A DNA stretch of 64,000 nucleotides, taken from Pegoplata infirma (taxonomy: Eukaryota; Arthropoda; Insecta; Diptera; Anthomyiidae). The first letter of the stretch is position 1. Each line of letters begins with the position of its first letter. A program made the translations under genes and the position numbers. Shown here piece by piece: positions 1 to 11,096 of this stretch. Below the pieces are notes generated by a model. The model was not told the DNA's origin, searched no databases, and worked only from the letters and a program-made list of their open reading frames with translations. The stretch covers positions 203,384,581-203,448,580 of the forward strand of contig OY992537.1 of assembly GCA_963921195.1 (NCBI GenBank), in the 5' to 3' direction.

Positions 1-33
1 TTAAGTGCTTAAAAATAGCTAAGGTGTTCCTGT

Positions 34-556
34 ATCTGTTCTGAAATTTTCAGAGTTTTTTTTGGCCTGTTTTCGAGAAAAAAATTTTGAACGTTGCACT
101 ATGCTAATATTTTACAATAATAGGGTATATAAGTTATGCGTATGATTAATAATAATTCGTAAGAAACGTTTAAAATAGAGATGTGATCGTGGGTGAGATT
201 TTTTGACGATCAAGCACGCTAACGAAGGAAAAATTTTGATCACGCACGATTTTTCATTTTCCTTTGCTCACGTGAGTAGAACATTTTTTGTAACGGTCAC
301 GATACTCACGTGAGCGTGACTGAGCGTGAGCAAAATAAAAGATCGTGCGTGATGAAAATGTTTACTTGGTGAGATCACGCAGATCGTCAAAAAAAACTCA
401 CCCACGATCTCTATTTTAAATGTGTCAAAAGAGTTGATATTACTCATTCGCATGCAAATATACCCCATTATTGTAAAATATAAGCATAGTGCAATTTTTT
501 TTTCTCGAAAACAAGGCAAAAAAATCTCTAAAAATTTCAGAACAGATGGATATACA
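34..556. mobile_element. Foldback element with CACGTG-rich centre
   Basis: The two halves are imperfect reverse complements. The outer left sequence CTGTTCTGAAATTTT returns inverted at the right end, and the GATCGTGGGTGAG block is likewise present on both arms. Arms are about 230 bp and the loop is short. The inner part repeats CTCACGTGAG and GATCACGCACGATC-like motifs, which are themselves near-palindromes. No coding capacity is visible; the 83-codon open frame inside is a by-product of the palindrome. Target duplication could not be fixed. It is probably a non-autonomous DNA transposon of unknown superfamily. Confidence 0.7.
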
Positions 557-1411
557 CATTAACAACTTTATAAACACACTAGCTTACAATCCCGGTACTT
601 CGTTACCGGTTGTATTGAATACCGGATAATAGAAGGATCAGGATTACTCTATCGATTTTCAAAAAATTCCCCTACGTAGTCTTTGTTTTATTTACTTGTG
701 GACGTTTAAGTCTTCCATAATTTTAATAACTTTGCTGGTACGTTATCATGTTCGTTCCGGGGGAAAAATATAATGACAATTTTCGAGCCCTTATGTCGGG
801 ATTTTGGATTTTGAGTGAACAAATATTTCAGTGAAAAAAGAAATTAAAAAAAATATATGGAGTAAAAAAAAGCTAAATACCAAAAATTTGAGTTAAAAAT
901 ATCAGTCCATATTGTTCCCTGCTCTATTCCATATTGTTCCCCGTTCTACTCCATTTCATTTCCAATTCCATCTACATCTTCTAAGGTCATTATTATAGGC
1001 ACAGAAAAAGTACCAAAAGTACACTTTATTACCCCCATTAGAAACGGAATTTAAAAAAAGTACCTCTTTCAGAATGTTTTTTCTTCACCGAAGGATCCTA
1101 AAATCCATATTTCAATTATCTAGGATCATTGTTTCAGCAAATATTAAAAGTACTTTTTATCCTCGTTAAGAAACGGAATTTCAAAAAAAAAAAAACTTTT
1201 CCCAATCTCTTTTTTCACCGAAGGATTTTACATTCCAAATTTTAAGTTTCTGGGGCCATTATATCAGGAAATAAATAAGTACACTTTTTTATCCCTTTTA
1301 ACCCCATTATTTTCCGAGAGGCGAACCTTTTCCAATTTCAAGTTTCTATGTTTATTATTTCAGGAAATATAAAAGTACCAAAAAGTGTACTTTCGGCATA
1401 TTTAACAAAAC

Positions 1412-2482
1412 GTACTTTTTATGGAATGTACTTTTTATAGAAGGTACTTTTTCTAAAAGGAACTTTTTATAAAAGGTACTTTTTATAAAAGATGCTTTTG
1501 ATAAAAGATACTTTTTATAAAAGGTACTTTTTATAAAAGGTACTTTTTATAAAAGGTATTTTTTATAAAAGGTACTTTTCATAAAAGGTACTTTTTATAA
1601 AAGGTACTTTTTATAAAATATATTTTTTATAAAAGATACTTTTTATAAAAGGAACTTTTTATAAAAGGTACTTTTTATAAAAGGTACTTTTTATAAAAGG
1701 TACTTTTTATAAAAGGTACTTTTTATAAAAGGTACTTTTTATAAAAGGTACTTTTTATAAAAGGTAATTTTTATAAAAGGTACTTTTTATAAAAGGTACT
1801 TTTTATAAAAGGTACTTTTTATAAAAGTTACTTTTTATAAAAGGTACTTTTTATAAGAGGTACTTTTTATAAAATGTACTTTTATAAAAGGTACTTTTTA
1901 TAAAAGGTACTTTTTATAAAAGGTACTTTTTATAAAAGGTACTTTTTAAAAAAGGTACTTTTTATAAAAGGTACTTTTTATAAAAGGTACTTTTTATAAA
2001 AGGTACTTTTTATAAAAGGTACTTTTTATAAAAGGTACTTTTTATAAAAGGTACTTTTTATAAAAGGTACTTTTTATAAAAGGTACTTTTTATAAAAGGT
2101 ACTTTTTATAAAAGGTACTTTTTATAAAAGGTACTTTTTATAAAAGGTACTTTTTATAAAAGGTACTTTTTATAAAAGGTACTTTTTATAAAAGGTACTT
2201 TTTATAAAAGGTACTTTTTATAAAAGGTACTTTTTATAAAAGGTACTTTTTATAAAAGGTACTTTTTATAAAAGGTACTTTTTATAAAAGGTACTTTTTA
2301 TAAAAGGTACTTTTTATAAAAGGTACTTTTTATAAAAGGTACTTTTTATAAAAGGTACTTTTTATAAAAGGTACTTTTTATAAAAGGTAATTTTTATAAA
2401 AGGTACATAAAAGGTACTTTTTATAAAAGATACTTTTTGTAAAAGGTACTTTTTATAAAAGGTACTTCTTATAAAAGGTACC
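1412..2482. repeat. 16-bp minisatellite GGTACTTTTTATAAAA, copy 1
   Basis: About 66 head-to-tail units of GGTACTTTTTATAAAA. The central part is very uniform; both edges are degraded (single substitutions and 1-2 bp indels). The unit contains the palindrome TTTTATAAAA. It occupies the middle of the Helitron. Low-complexity open frames across it are not genes. Confidence 0.97.
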
Positions 2483-2519
2483 ATTATTTCAGAAAATTAA
2501 AAAAGTACCAAAAGTACAC

Positions 2520-3235
2520 TTTTTTCCATTTTACCCCCGTAGAATCAACATTGGCAAAAACCCAGCCTTGGTGAATATTTTTTCCGGGAGGTGAACCTGC
2601 ATTGCAAATTTTAAGTTTTTAGGACCATAATTTAAGAAAATATAAAAGGTACCAAAAGTACAGTTTTTTACCCTTTTTACCCCTAAGAATCAACATTGGC
2701 AAAATCCAGCCTTAGTAGATTTATATTCCGGGAGCTGAACCTACATTCAAAATTTCAAGTGTCTAGGACCATTTTTTAAGGAAATATAAAAGGTACCAAA
2801 GGTACATTTTTTACCCTTTATACCCCCTTAGACTCAACATTGGCAAAAATCCGGCCTTATTGGATCTATATTCCAGGAGTTGAACATACAGTCCAAATTT
2901 CAAGTCTCTGACCATTATTTCAGGAGATATAAAAAGTACCAAAAGTACAGTTTTTTACCATTTTCGTCCCCTTAGAATTAACATTGGCAAAAATCCGGCC
3001 TTATTGGATCTATATTCCGGGAGGTGAACATACAGTCCAAATTTCAAGTCTCTATGACCATTATTACAGGAGATATAAAAAGTACAAAAAGTACAGTTTT
3101 TTACCCTTTTTACCCCCTTAGAATCAACACTGGCAAAAATCCAGCCTTAGTGGATCTATATTCCGGGAGATGGACCTACAGTCCAAATTTCAAGTCTCTA
3201 GCTTCAGCGGTTTGGGCTGGGCGATGATGAATGAG
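2520..3235 (-). repeat. Five ~145-bp tandem modules in the Helitron 5' half
   Basis: The phrase AACATTGGCAAAA (or a close variant) recurs near 2546, 2690, 2836, 2980 and 3126, a period of about 145 bp. Each module also carries GGATCTATATTCC, CAAATTTCAAGTCTCTA and AAAAGTACCAAAAGTACAG. The GTACC/GTAC pieces inside the module resemble the 16-bp minisatellite unit, so the minisatellite may have grown from this module. The opposite-strand copy at 21430-22330 has six modules. Confidence 0.9.
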
Positions 3236-3559
3236 TATATCAGTCAGTCAGTCAGTCAGTCACATTACTCTTTTATATATATAGATAAAAAAATGAAATT
3301 GTAGCATGGTTTTTGATAAATAAAGTTAAAATTTAAATTTAAAAAATTCTGAACTTCTTCTATAAATTTTCCAATTTTTTTCTTTTAATCGATAGCCAAT
3401 GCAAAAATTTATAAAAAACTTTTATTTTCAAGACATCACTATGTTTGATTTTATTGGCATAAATATTGAAATAAATATATTTAGGCCAAAAATGATGAAA
3501 TTTTCAATTTTTGACCATGCCCACAAGTCTCACTTTTGTTTTTTGCAAATGATATCCTA

Positions 3560-3830
3560 TTGAAACCACCATGGTTTTTCTGTAGTGATACAGTTGTTGT
3601 GGAATGAACCATATGTGAACAGAATTGGATACTGAATTGTATTTTAAAAAGTTCAAACATATTTTTTTACATATTTTTTTTTTGCAGAATTTTGTTTTCC
3701 ACTAAAATTTTTTTCCACGGCAATTAAAAAAAAAAAAAAGTTTTTGTCAAAATTATTTACTTTTACTAATTTAAAAAAAAAATTGTGGAGAGTATTAATA
3801 GGTTTGGCAAGGCCGATTTTTTAATTTTTT
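3560..3830 (+). mobile_element. 3' fragment of a mini-me/INE-1-like element
   Basis: The sequence ends with a GTGGAGAGTATTAATAGG block followed by GGCAAGGCC, matching the 3' end of the fuller copy at 17351-18041 (GTGGAGGGTATCACTACATT, then the TTCGGCAAGGCCGAA hairpin). Upstream CATATGTGAAC and GAACATATTTTTT-type phrases also match. The 5' part with the TA and GTCY tracts is missing. Interval 3286-3560 shows nothing recognisable. Confidence 0.6.
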
Positions 3831-4329
3831 TCCTGCTAATTTAAGCATTTTCCTTTCTTATTTCAACTTGCCCTATTTAAAACCAAACAAAAACACAGAC
3901 ATTTATATAAAATTATATACATGAATTTCAAGCAGACAAGTTTTTAAAAATTAACTTTCACTTTATGTGCATATTACAAATAAACTTATGTACTTCAATG
4001 TACATGTGTGTAAATGTCGGAGTTAACTTTATGAATGTGTGTAAGCACAAGGCATTATAGTTATATGTAGTTGTAAGACGTATAAGTAACATTAAATTAA
4101 AAAGTTACTCATACGTCATGGATTACTGCAATAAAAATGTAATTTATATGATAAAGTTTTAACAATTATTATGCATTTTAAAATGTAACCAGCTACAGTT
4201 GTTTTGACTAAACTTAAATTTAGGTTAAATAAATTTTAAACAATTTCTTAACACATATATGTACCAGAAAAAGATTTTATTTCAAAATCTTGCCCCTAAT
4301 TACAGTATAGGGCTGACGCGGATCTAGAT
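3831..4329. other. Unassigned AT-rich sequence with one strong hairpin
   Basis: No open frame or family match is visible. At 4078-4117 GACGTATAAGTAAC is followed, after 12 bases, by GTTACTCATACGTC: 13 of 14 positions pair. It could be the core of a small decayed palindromic element; function is unknown. Confidence 0.6.
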
Positions 4330-5010
4330 ATTGGATTTGAGACATTTGATCTGATTCTGTAACATTTTTCCTATAAAACGAGTACCACATACTGAGTCTC
4401 AAACTCCGAGACATTTTTCCATTTTAAAAAGTCTGAGATTTTCTGACATTTTTCTTATAGAAAAAACTATCAGATTTTGAAAGTCTCCGTCATAGAGACC
4501 CAAAAACTATATGTCACTTTAAATAAATTGGTTTTCTTAATGTTAAAGAGAGTTTTTACATGCAATAGCAAAGGCAACACTAAGAAAACCAGCTTATTGA
4601 AAGAGCAAAATAAATGGCATCCAACCAGTTTGACAACAAATTCCGAGTAATTTTTGCTATGGAAAAAGTATCACTTTCTGAGACATTTTTCCGATAGAAA
4701 AAGTCTCATATTCGAAGAAATTTTGTTTTTCTATCGAGAAGTTTTAAAATTTTGAGACATTTTGTCTAAAGAAAATGTCGTAAATGCCTATAGAATGCCT
4801 CAGATTTCAAATATTTTTTCTTTCAAATTTCACTAAATATTTTTTTTTATTTTTTCTTCAGAAAAATTTTCAAATTTTTTTTATAAAAATTTAAAGATTT
4901 TTCCGATAAAAAAATTCAAAGATTCCGAGATTTTTTTACTATCGAAAAAATTTTAAGTTTTTTTTTTAAGCATTTTTCCTATAGAAAAAAATTGATAGAC
5001 ATTTTTCTTT
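4330..5010. repeat. Degenerate ~35-bp 'TCTCAGATTCTGAGACA' repeat, block 1
   Basis: Scattered diverged copies of a unit combining TCTCAGATTCTGAGACA with TTTTTCCTATAGAAAAAG. Both halves are near-palindromic. The same repeat recurs at 7190-7480, 33500-34830, 46080-46480, 53720-54200 and 55320-57040. Block 1 is badly eroded and is interrupted by a unique stretch (about 4500-4660) in which TGGTTTTCTTAATGTT reappears inverted as AACACTAAGAAAACCA. Confidence 0.75.
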
Positions 5011-5018
5011 GAAAATAA

Positions 5019-6281
5019 CACTGTGCTACGGTGAAAAACTACTTCTGATGCGGCATGGTATAGGTTGTTGGTTTTGTCGAGTAGATCACAAAAATGCCCA
5101 TTAAACTTGCCAGACACCCTCAAATTTTAGAGTTATTGTCTAAAAAACGTTTTTTTTGGGACTTTGCTCACTAAAACTTTTGTAATTCAGAAAATTTCCA
5201 ACCGATTTTAAATTTTTTAACTGTTGTTGATAGCAGAGGGATAGGGCTTTTAATGTGTGTGAATTAATCAACACATAAAAGAAATATATCTATTGTTTTT
5301 ATATATAATATCTAATTTTTTTGATATTTTTTGAAAATTTTTCAAATTTATCGATTTTTTCCTGCTATTGGTTAAATGAACCTTTGTATTTATAATTTTT
5401 TTTTTTAAGAAAATTTAGTTCTGAATACGATTAACTTTATCCTGAAAAAATCAGATTTGAATTGACAGTGTTGTGATAATTCTTCTAAAAAGGAAATTTA
5501 GATTTTGCCGGAAATCACCGTTCAGATAACCCAGGCAAAAAGAAATAAATTTATCATAAGTAGTCATGTAGAATATTTTTAAAGGTTTTAAGCGCTGAAT
5601 CAGAATGTGTCCTTTGAATTGCTCTATCGCGTCAGGTTTTTGAGATATTTAACATAAATTGATATATCAAAAACTTAGCAAGATAGCGCAATTTTAAGGT
5701 AAAATTCGAATTCAGTGGGCCAAAAACCTTTAAAATACTGATACGCGACCTCTCAGTATGTTCGTTTATTTTTTTTTTGCCTGGGTTTACCGAACGGCAA
5801 TTTCATTCAAAATCTTAATTTTCTTTTTCAGAAAAAATATCACAACTCTTTTAATTGTTATTCGATTTTTTCGGCATAAAAGCCATCGTATTCGCAATTA
5901 AATTTTCTTTAAGAATACGTTTATAAATATAAATATTGCTGAACGAACTATACCAGAAAAAAATCGATAAACTCAAAAAATTTTCAAAATATAACAAAAA
6001 AATTAGATATTGTTGTAAAAATCAATGCATATTTTTCTTATTTGTATAGACCAATTCACACACATAAAAAGTCCTATCCTTCTTCTATCCAAAACAGTTA
6101 AAAAATTTAAAATCGGTTAAAAACTTTTTAAGTTACACGTGGTTTAGTGAGGAAAGTCCCAAAAAAACGTTTTTTGACAATAACTTTAATTGGCTTTTTT
6201 GTGATCTTTTCAACGAGACCTAGAACCTTAACTACCCCATTTCAAAAGTATATTAGATTTTGTATTTTTTGCAGTACAGTG
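5019..6281. mobile_element. Long foldback element, CACTGTGCTAC family, copy 1
   Basis: Termini CACTGTGCTAC and GTACAGTG are inverted. Inside, long arms repeat in inverse order, for example GGATAGGGCTTTTAATGTG on the left and CACATAAAAAGTCCTATCC on the right. The ends are flanked by TAA on both sides. A 3-bp TWA duplication is the signature of PIF/Harbinger elements, so a Harbinger-type MITE is inferred. Copy 2 is at 13071-14339 and a split copy 3 lies at 54675-57262. No transposase frame is seen. Confidence 0.85.
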
Positions 6282-6331
6282 TAATTCTTAAAATTTTTCC
6301 TTTTTTGTTTCTTATCCCTCTCTTCCATATT

Positions 6332-7185
6332 TATACCCTACACCACTCTGTGTTACAGGGTATATTGAGTTTGTGCTGATCTTTGTAACTACCCGAAATA
6401 TTGGTCCTAGACATACCTTAACGTATACCGATTGACGCAGAATTACTTTTTGAGTCGATTTAGCGATGTCCATCCGTCCATCCGTCCATCCGTCCATCCG
6501 TCCATCCGTCTGTCTGTCCGTCCGTCTGTCCATCTATCGGTTTAAGCACGATACAAGTCGCAATTTTCAATCAATTGACTTGAAATTTTAAACTTAAACA
6601 TCTTTTGGCCCAAGGACAAAGCCCATTGAAATTGGAGAAAATCGGTCCATGTTAAGACCTAGCCCCCATACAAACGCCCCCTTTGGATTCGGCTTAAATG
6701 ACTCTAATAACCGTATTATAATAGATATCGCTTTGAAATTTAGCATATAGTCAAATTTTGTATGCATTAATCACCATTCAAAGGAATCAGGTCAGTCCTT
6801 CTTGTAGTCCCCATACAAACCACCCTCCCGATATTCACATAATTCCCTCAAAATTTATAAAAATGGAAATATTTGACAAAAATTATATTTTTAGGTGTTA
6901 AACGTGTACTTTAGTAACCTTATCAAATCATAATATAATTGGACCATCTTTGGACATAGTCCCCCATAAAAAAAATTCGACCGATATTCAGTTAAATCGT
7001 TCTATTGGCAAAAAATTAAACCAATTCCACTAAAACTTGATCTGTGTGTGTTTTCTACACTAAATAAAGATCTAACAAAAGACAGATAGAATCGGTCCAT
7101 GTTTGTACTTGGGACCCATTTTCCGGAAAACTCTCGTGTAGGGTATCATATGGTCGGTCTTGACCGACTATAGCTTTCTTACTTG
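6332..7185 (+). mobile_element. mini-me/INE-1-like element (TACACCACTCTG subfamily)
   Basis: Starts with a terminal hairpin-like block (TATACCCTACACC ... CAGGGTATA). Next come a conserved core (AACTACCCGAAATATTGGTC), a GTCC/ATCC microsatellite at about 6468-6535, and a body. It ends with the hairpin GGTCGGTC-TT-GACCGAC followed by CTTACTTG and a T run. The architecture of core plus GTCY proto-microsatellite matches the dipteran mini-me elements. The terminal hairpin and CTTG end before T resemble INE-1/Helentron ends. Apparent Asp/Arg/Thr-rich reading frames on the minus strand come from the microsatellite. Confidence 0.8.
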
Positions 7186-7189
7186 TTTT

Positions 7190-7480
7190 TCTATGGATTC
7201 CTGAATTTTTCCTATAGAAAAAAATCTCAGATTTATCCTTTTGGAAAATTCTCTGATTTTTTCAATATTTTTTTCTGTATAGAAAAATAATTCGAATTCT
7301 ACTATAGAAAAATTCTAATATTTTTGGTATAGAAAAATTCTTATATTTTTCGTATAGAAAAGTTTTTCCTGTAGAAAAATTTTAAAATTTTTTCATATAA
7401 AAATTCTCAAATTTTTTCCATCAACAATTCTTAAATTTTCAAATGTTTCTTTTAGAAAAATTCTCAAATTTTCTTGCATT
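7190..7480. repeat. Degenerate ~35-bp repeat, block 2
   Basis: Eroded TTTTTCCTATAGAAAAA and TCTCAGATTT units, about eight, follow the T run at the end of the preceding element. The phrase TATAGAAAAATTCT recurs at roughly 30-bp spacing. Confidence 0.65.
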
Positions 7481-7561
7481 TTTTCGCAAAATGCACTTCC
7501 AAATTGCATTTGCATATAAAATGCACTTTTGAAACTCTGAACATTTTGCAGTATATCAAAT

Positions 7562-7748
7562 ATTTATTTATTGAATTTTTAACATATAAGTAATTACAAA
7601 TCACATACTAAATTAACCTAACCGAGACGGGTGACTATGACCATTGTCTTGTGGTAGCGAAACAGACCAAGGCCTCTGTTGGGAATCGAACCCACGACCC
7701 ACAGACTCATAGGCTTGCACGATACCAACTAGCCTACTGGGGCGCCTA
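7562..7748 (-). mobile_element. tRNA-derived SINE with 19-bp target duplication
   Basis: On the minus strand the element starts GGCGCCCCAGTAGGC. It carries an A-box-like TAGGCTAGTTGG and a B box GGTTCGATTCC, then a non-tRNA body and an A-rich AATAAATAAATA tail. It is flanked by near-identical direct repeats: ATTTTGCAGTATATCAAAT (7543-7561) and ATTTTGCAGTACATCAAAT (7749-7767), one mismatch. RNA polymerase III boxes plus long target duplications are the hallmark of SINE retroposition. It is too diverged from a tRNA fold to be a tRNA gene. Confidence 0.85.
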
Positions 7749-7935
7749 ATTTTGCAGTACATCAAATTTAAAAAAAATATAATAATTAAAATTTATTATA
7801 ATTTTTTATTTCAGATAATTTTGGTCCTCTTATGCATTAAAACAACAATTACTTCAGACAAAAAAATATGTTTTTAAGTTAAAATTTTTTTATTAAAATA
7901 ATTAATATAACAAAAGTCAGAGATAAACATTTTGT

Positions 7936-7937
<2 letters not shown>

Positions 7938-7981
<44 letters not shown>
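7938..7981. repeat. Poly-T tract
   Basis: An uninterrupted run of about 44 T. It could be a retroposon tail on the minus strand, but no adjacent body is recognised. Confidence 0.95.
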
Positions 7982-7985
<4 letters not shown>

Positions 7986-8930
7986 ATTCATATGGAGCAT
8001 ATATGTTCACATATTTTTTTTTTTTTTTATTTAATTAAAAAAAACCCATATATGTCATCTGCATTTCAAAATTAATCTTATTTTAAAATGTTTTTTTTTT
8101 TCTGTTTTTTTGCAGAACCTACTCATATCTTTTTTTATGATTTACTTAGTTTTTTTGCTGACATTTAATTAACATTTTCTGTCATGTCGCAAAAAGCCAT
8201 TTATGTCTCTGTTATGTCCAACTAACTTTTTTTAAAAAAATGTGATTATGATGTACGCTCAACTATAAAATGTTGCATATGACATTTTTGTGATATTTAA
8301 ATTCATATTAAAAAATCAAAAAAAAAAAAATATGGTTTCTGAACTCAAATAAGCTTGAAATAACTTTCTCTAGCCAGAAATAAAAAATTTTATGAAAACG
8401 AAAAATTTTATGAACATTTTTAGCTTGAAAATAACATGATAATAAAAATTATTTACTTAAAATAAACTTTAAATAATGTTTTAAAAGATTTAATGTTAAA
8501 TTTTCCACTTAAATTATATTCGAGCTAAAATATTTCATATCTTAACTACTAAACAACTATCATCGAATGTCGAAACACGCCTTCCTAAGTCCATTAAATT
8601 GATACCAGTTAGATTTATAAGTTCATAAGTATAGATGTTTTGTTTTTTTTTTTTTTTTTTTTTTGTGTTAGGGTATTTATGCCTTTGTCAGGAAGAATAA
8701 ATATGATACAGTTGTACTTTTTTTATCCTTCACTTATTGTAAGTGGAAATTTGACATTCCATTTGCAAAACCTCGAAATATCGGTTAAGGATCCAATTAA
8801 GTATTTATTAATGATTTTTGATCGATTTTAAGAAGATCTATAGAAAAATGGGTAAAGAAAACAATGTAATTTTTTCAATTATAGGAAAAAGATAAAAGGA
8901 GAGGGGAAAAGAGGAAAGTCACAACCCTGC
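7982..8930. other. Unassigned AT-rich sequence
   Basis: No gene, known repeat or terminal structure seen apart from T runs at 8017-8028 and 8642-8664. The small open frame at 8640-8831 begins in poly-T and has no recognisable domain. Confidence 0.6.
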
Positions 8931-9385
8931 AAAAAAAGTCATTACCACTTCTCAGTGGAGTGCTTTAAAACTAACACAAATGTAATGAAATACAACAAAA
9001 ATAACAAAAAACACAAGACAAAAACACACAAACAGTTTTTTCTACTCCAGAATACATAGATATTCAGCACTTAACTCATTACCTATCGCGACACCTCCAT
9101 ACAAATGTAAGTAGATATTCAGTAGATAAGAACTACTCAGTGGAAGTAGTTGAAAGTTGTTTGAAAGCTCAGAGTACTTCTTATCTACTGAATATCTACT
9201 TACTTTTGTATGGGAGTGTCGCGGAAGGTAAAGAGTTAAGTGCTGAATAACAAATTTTTATGGAGTAGAAAAAACTGTTTGTGTGTTTTTTTCTTGTGTT
9301 TTTTGTTATTTTTGTTGTATTTCATTACATTTGTTATAGTTTTAAAGCACTCCAAATAGAAGTACTCCGCACTTTTTTTGCTGGG
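8931..9385. mobile_element. Foldback MITE with CCCTGC/GCTGGG ends
   Basis: The left arm CCCTGCAAAAAAAGT ... GTGCTTTAAAAC and the right arm GTTTTAAAGCAC ... ACTTTTTTTGCTGGG are reverse complements over about 200 bp. The phrase AAACAGTTTTTTCTACTCC returns as GGAGTAGAAAAAACTG. The two halves meet near 9150 around GAACTACTCAGTGG. Terminal sequence CC(A/T)GCAAAAA resembles the element at 30952-32029. Target duplication is ambiguous. Confidence 0.8.
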
Positions 9386-9517
9386 AAAGAGTTGGAAATA
9401 ACCTTAGAATTTTTTACTGTAAAAAATGTCTTAGAATCTTAAAATTTTTGTTAAGGAAAAATCTCTTGGAATATAAAAATTTTTTTATATGATAAAAATC
9501 TCGGAATATAGTTATTA
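9386..9517. other. Spacer with 35-bp repeat remnants
   Basis: Contains TCTTAGAATCTTAAAATTT and TCTCGGAATAT phrases, most simply eroded copies of the ~35-bp repeat. Confidence 0.45.
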
Positions 9518-10653
9518 GAGTTCGTTTGGTGACTATGTCACTTCATCTCTTTATCGGATATCATCATTTTTTTAAAGGATTTGTGGTGGTTCAAAGCATC
9601 TGAAAACGCGGATTTTGAGCTGAGTTTTCTGCAGAGAAAAAATGGCTGAATATATTGCAAATCTGACTTCACCAGTCGATTCTACAGCAAAAATTAATAC
9701 AATGGAAGTTTTTTGAACTCTTAAAAAAAGTTCCAATATCCCACAGCAGGGGGCGGAAAAATCTTTTTTTTTTTTTTAAAAAATTTAAACTATTTTTTTG
9801 ATCATACACGATGAAGAGGCAGATTTTGCTAAGAAAATTGGTACAAAAAGCACCTTTCTATCACAACCCGTTAAAAAGTTGTAAGGCTTCAAACTTTTTG
9901 TTTTAATGACAAAATTGTAAAACACTGACCGACATTTGCAAAATTTTTGGATGGGTCAGCGGTCTGGACACTCGTTTTCGATTATCCCCTAAATGCTGAT
10001 TCCAAATCTGGTTACCAAAGTTTTCCGTAACGTCAGGTTTTTGAGAAAATTAAGGTTAAAGTTCACAAAAAAATGCATTTTTGTGCATTACTGAAAGCAC
10101 TTTTTTGCGATTATCTGGGATCGTACAACTAGTTTTCGATTAACATTTCGATGCTGATTCTGAATCTGGTTTTAAAATTTTTCTATCAAGCCATGTTTTC
10201 GAGAAAATTGAGGTCAAATTTCAAAACGTGTTTTTGCCATTTTTGACGGCTTATAACTTTCTAACGCGTTGTGATAGAACGGAAATTTTGGTACCATTTT
10301 GTTAAGCTGAAAATGCCCTTTAATTGTGCATATTTAAAAAATTAGTTTAAAATGAAAATTGAAAAACCTTATTTTTCCGCCCCCTGTAGTGGGTTTTTGG
10401 AACCTTTTTTTAAGAGTTCAAAAAACTTCCATTGTATTAATTTTTGCTGTAGAATCGACTGGTGGAATCAGATTTGCAATATATTCAGCCTTTTTTCGCT
10501 GCAGAAAACACAGCTCAAAATCCGCGATTTCAGATGCTTTGAACCACCCCAAGGAGCGAAAATTTTTCCAAAAAAATACCGGCATTCTTTTTAGCTCACC
10601 TAAATCCTTCAAAAAATGATGATACCCGCAAATCAAATTTTAAAAATTTACTC
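9518..10653. mobile_element. 1.1-kb foldback with TA duplication
   Basis: TA-GAGTTCG at the left and ACTC-TA at the right. The arms match inverted over about 500 bp: GCATCTGAAAACGCGGATTT on the left returns as AATCCGCGATTTCAGATGC, and ATTAATACAATGGAAGTTTT as AAACTTCCATTGTATTAAT. The three overlapping 70-90 codon frames at 10352-10636 are palindrome shadows on both strands, not genes. TA duplication and GAGT ends resemble the GAGTGTCCC family, suggesting a Tc1/mariner-type MITE. Confidence 0.8.
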
Positions 10654-10660
10654 TAATAAT

Positions 10661-11093
10661 TATACCATACACCACTCTGTGGTACAGGGTATAATATGTT
10701 TGTGCTGATGTTTGTAACTACCCGAAATATTGGTTCTAGACCAACCTTCAAGTATAACGATCGACTCAGAATCACTTTTTGAGTCAATTTAGCGATGTCC
10801 GTCCGTCTGTCCATCTATATTTTTAGGTGTTAAACGTGTACTTAAGTAACCTGGACCATATTTTTGGACTTAGTCCCCCATATAAAAATTTCGACCCATA
10901 TTCAGTTAAATCGGTCTATTGGCAAAAAAATAAACCAATTTCACTAAAATTTGATCTGTGTATGTTTTCTAAAAAAAAAAAAAAAAAAGATAGATCCAAT
11001 AAGTCCATGTTTGGACTTGAGACCCATTTTCCAGAAAACACTGGTGTAGGGTTTCATATGGTCGGTCTTGACCGACTATAACTTTCATACTTG
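10661..11093 (+). mobile_element. mini-me/INE-1-like element, internally deleted
   Basis: Same subfamily as 6332-7185 (TACACCACTCTGTGGTACAG start, GGTCGGTC-TT-GACCGAC terminal hairpin, ACTTG end). The middle, between the short GTCC tract at 10798 and the phrase ATATTTTTAGGTGTTAAACG, is missing about 400 bp. It directly abuts the foldback to its left. Confidence 0.8.
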
Positions 11094-11096
11094 TAT

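Larger units (their letters stand above)
579..3285 (-). mobile_element. Non-autonomous Helitron carrying a minisatellite (copy 1)
   Basis: On the minus strand the element begins TCTATATATATAAAAGAG and ends CTAG, preceded by the hairpin CCGGTA-ACGAAG-TACCGG about 9 nt upstream. It is flanked by A on the 5' side and T on the 3' side. These are the defining Helitron features: 5' TC, 3' CTRR, subterminal hairpin, A|T insertion without duplication. No Rep/helicase frame is visible, so it would move in trans. From 5' to 3' it holds five ~145-bp modules, a 16-bp minisatellite, decayed module-like sequence, then a unique tail. A second copy lies at 21368-24212 in the opposite orientation, and a truncated third at 58287-63330. 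Confidence 0.85.

Noticed and set aside
1412..2482. CRISPR-like regular array
   Set aside because: The 16-bp units are directly adjacent with no spacers, and the host is clearly eukaryotic.
6312..6533. 73-codon minus-strand frame rich in Asp, Arg, Thr
   Set aside because: Same microsatellite artefact in another mini-me-like copy.
10352..10636. Three overlapping frames on both strands
   Set aside because: They sit in one arm of a long foldback; open frames on both strands reflect sequence composition.
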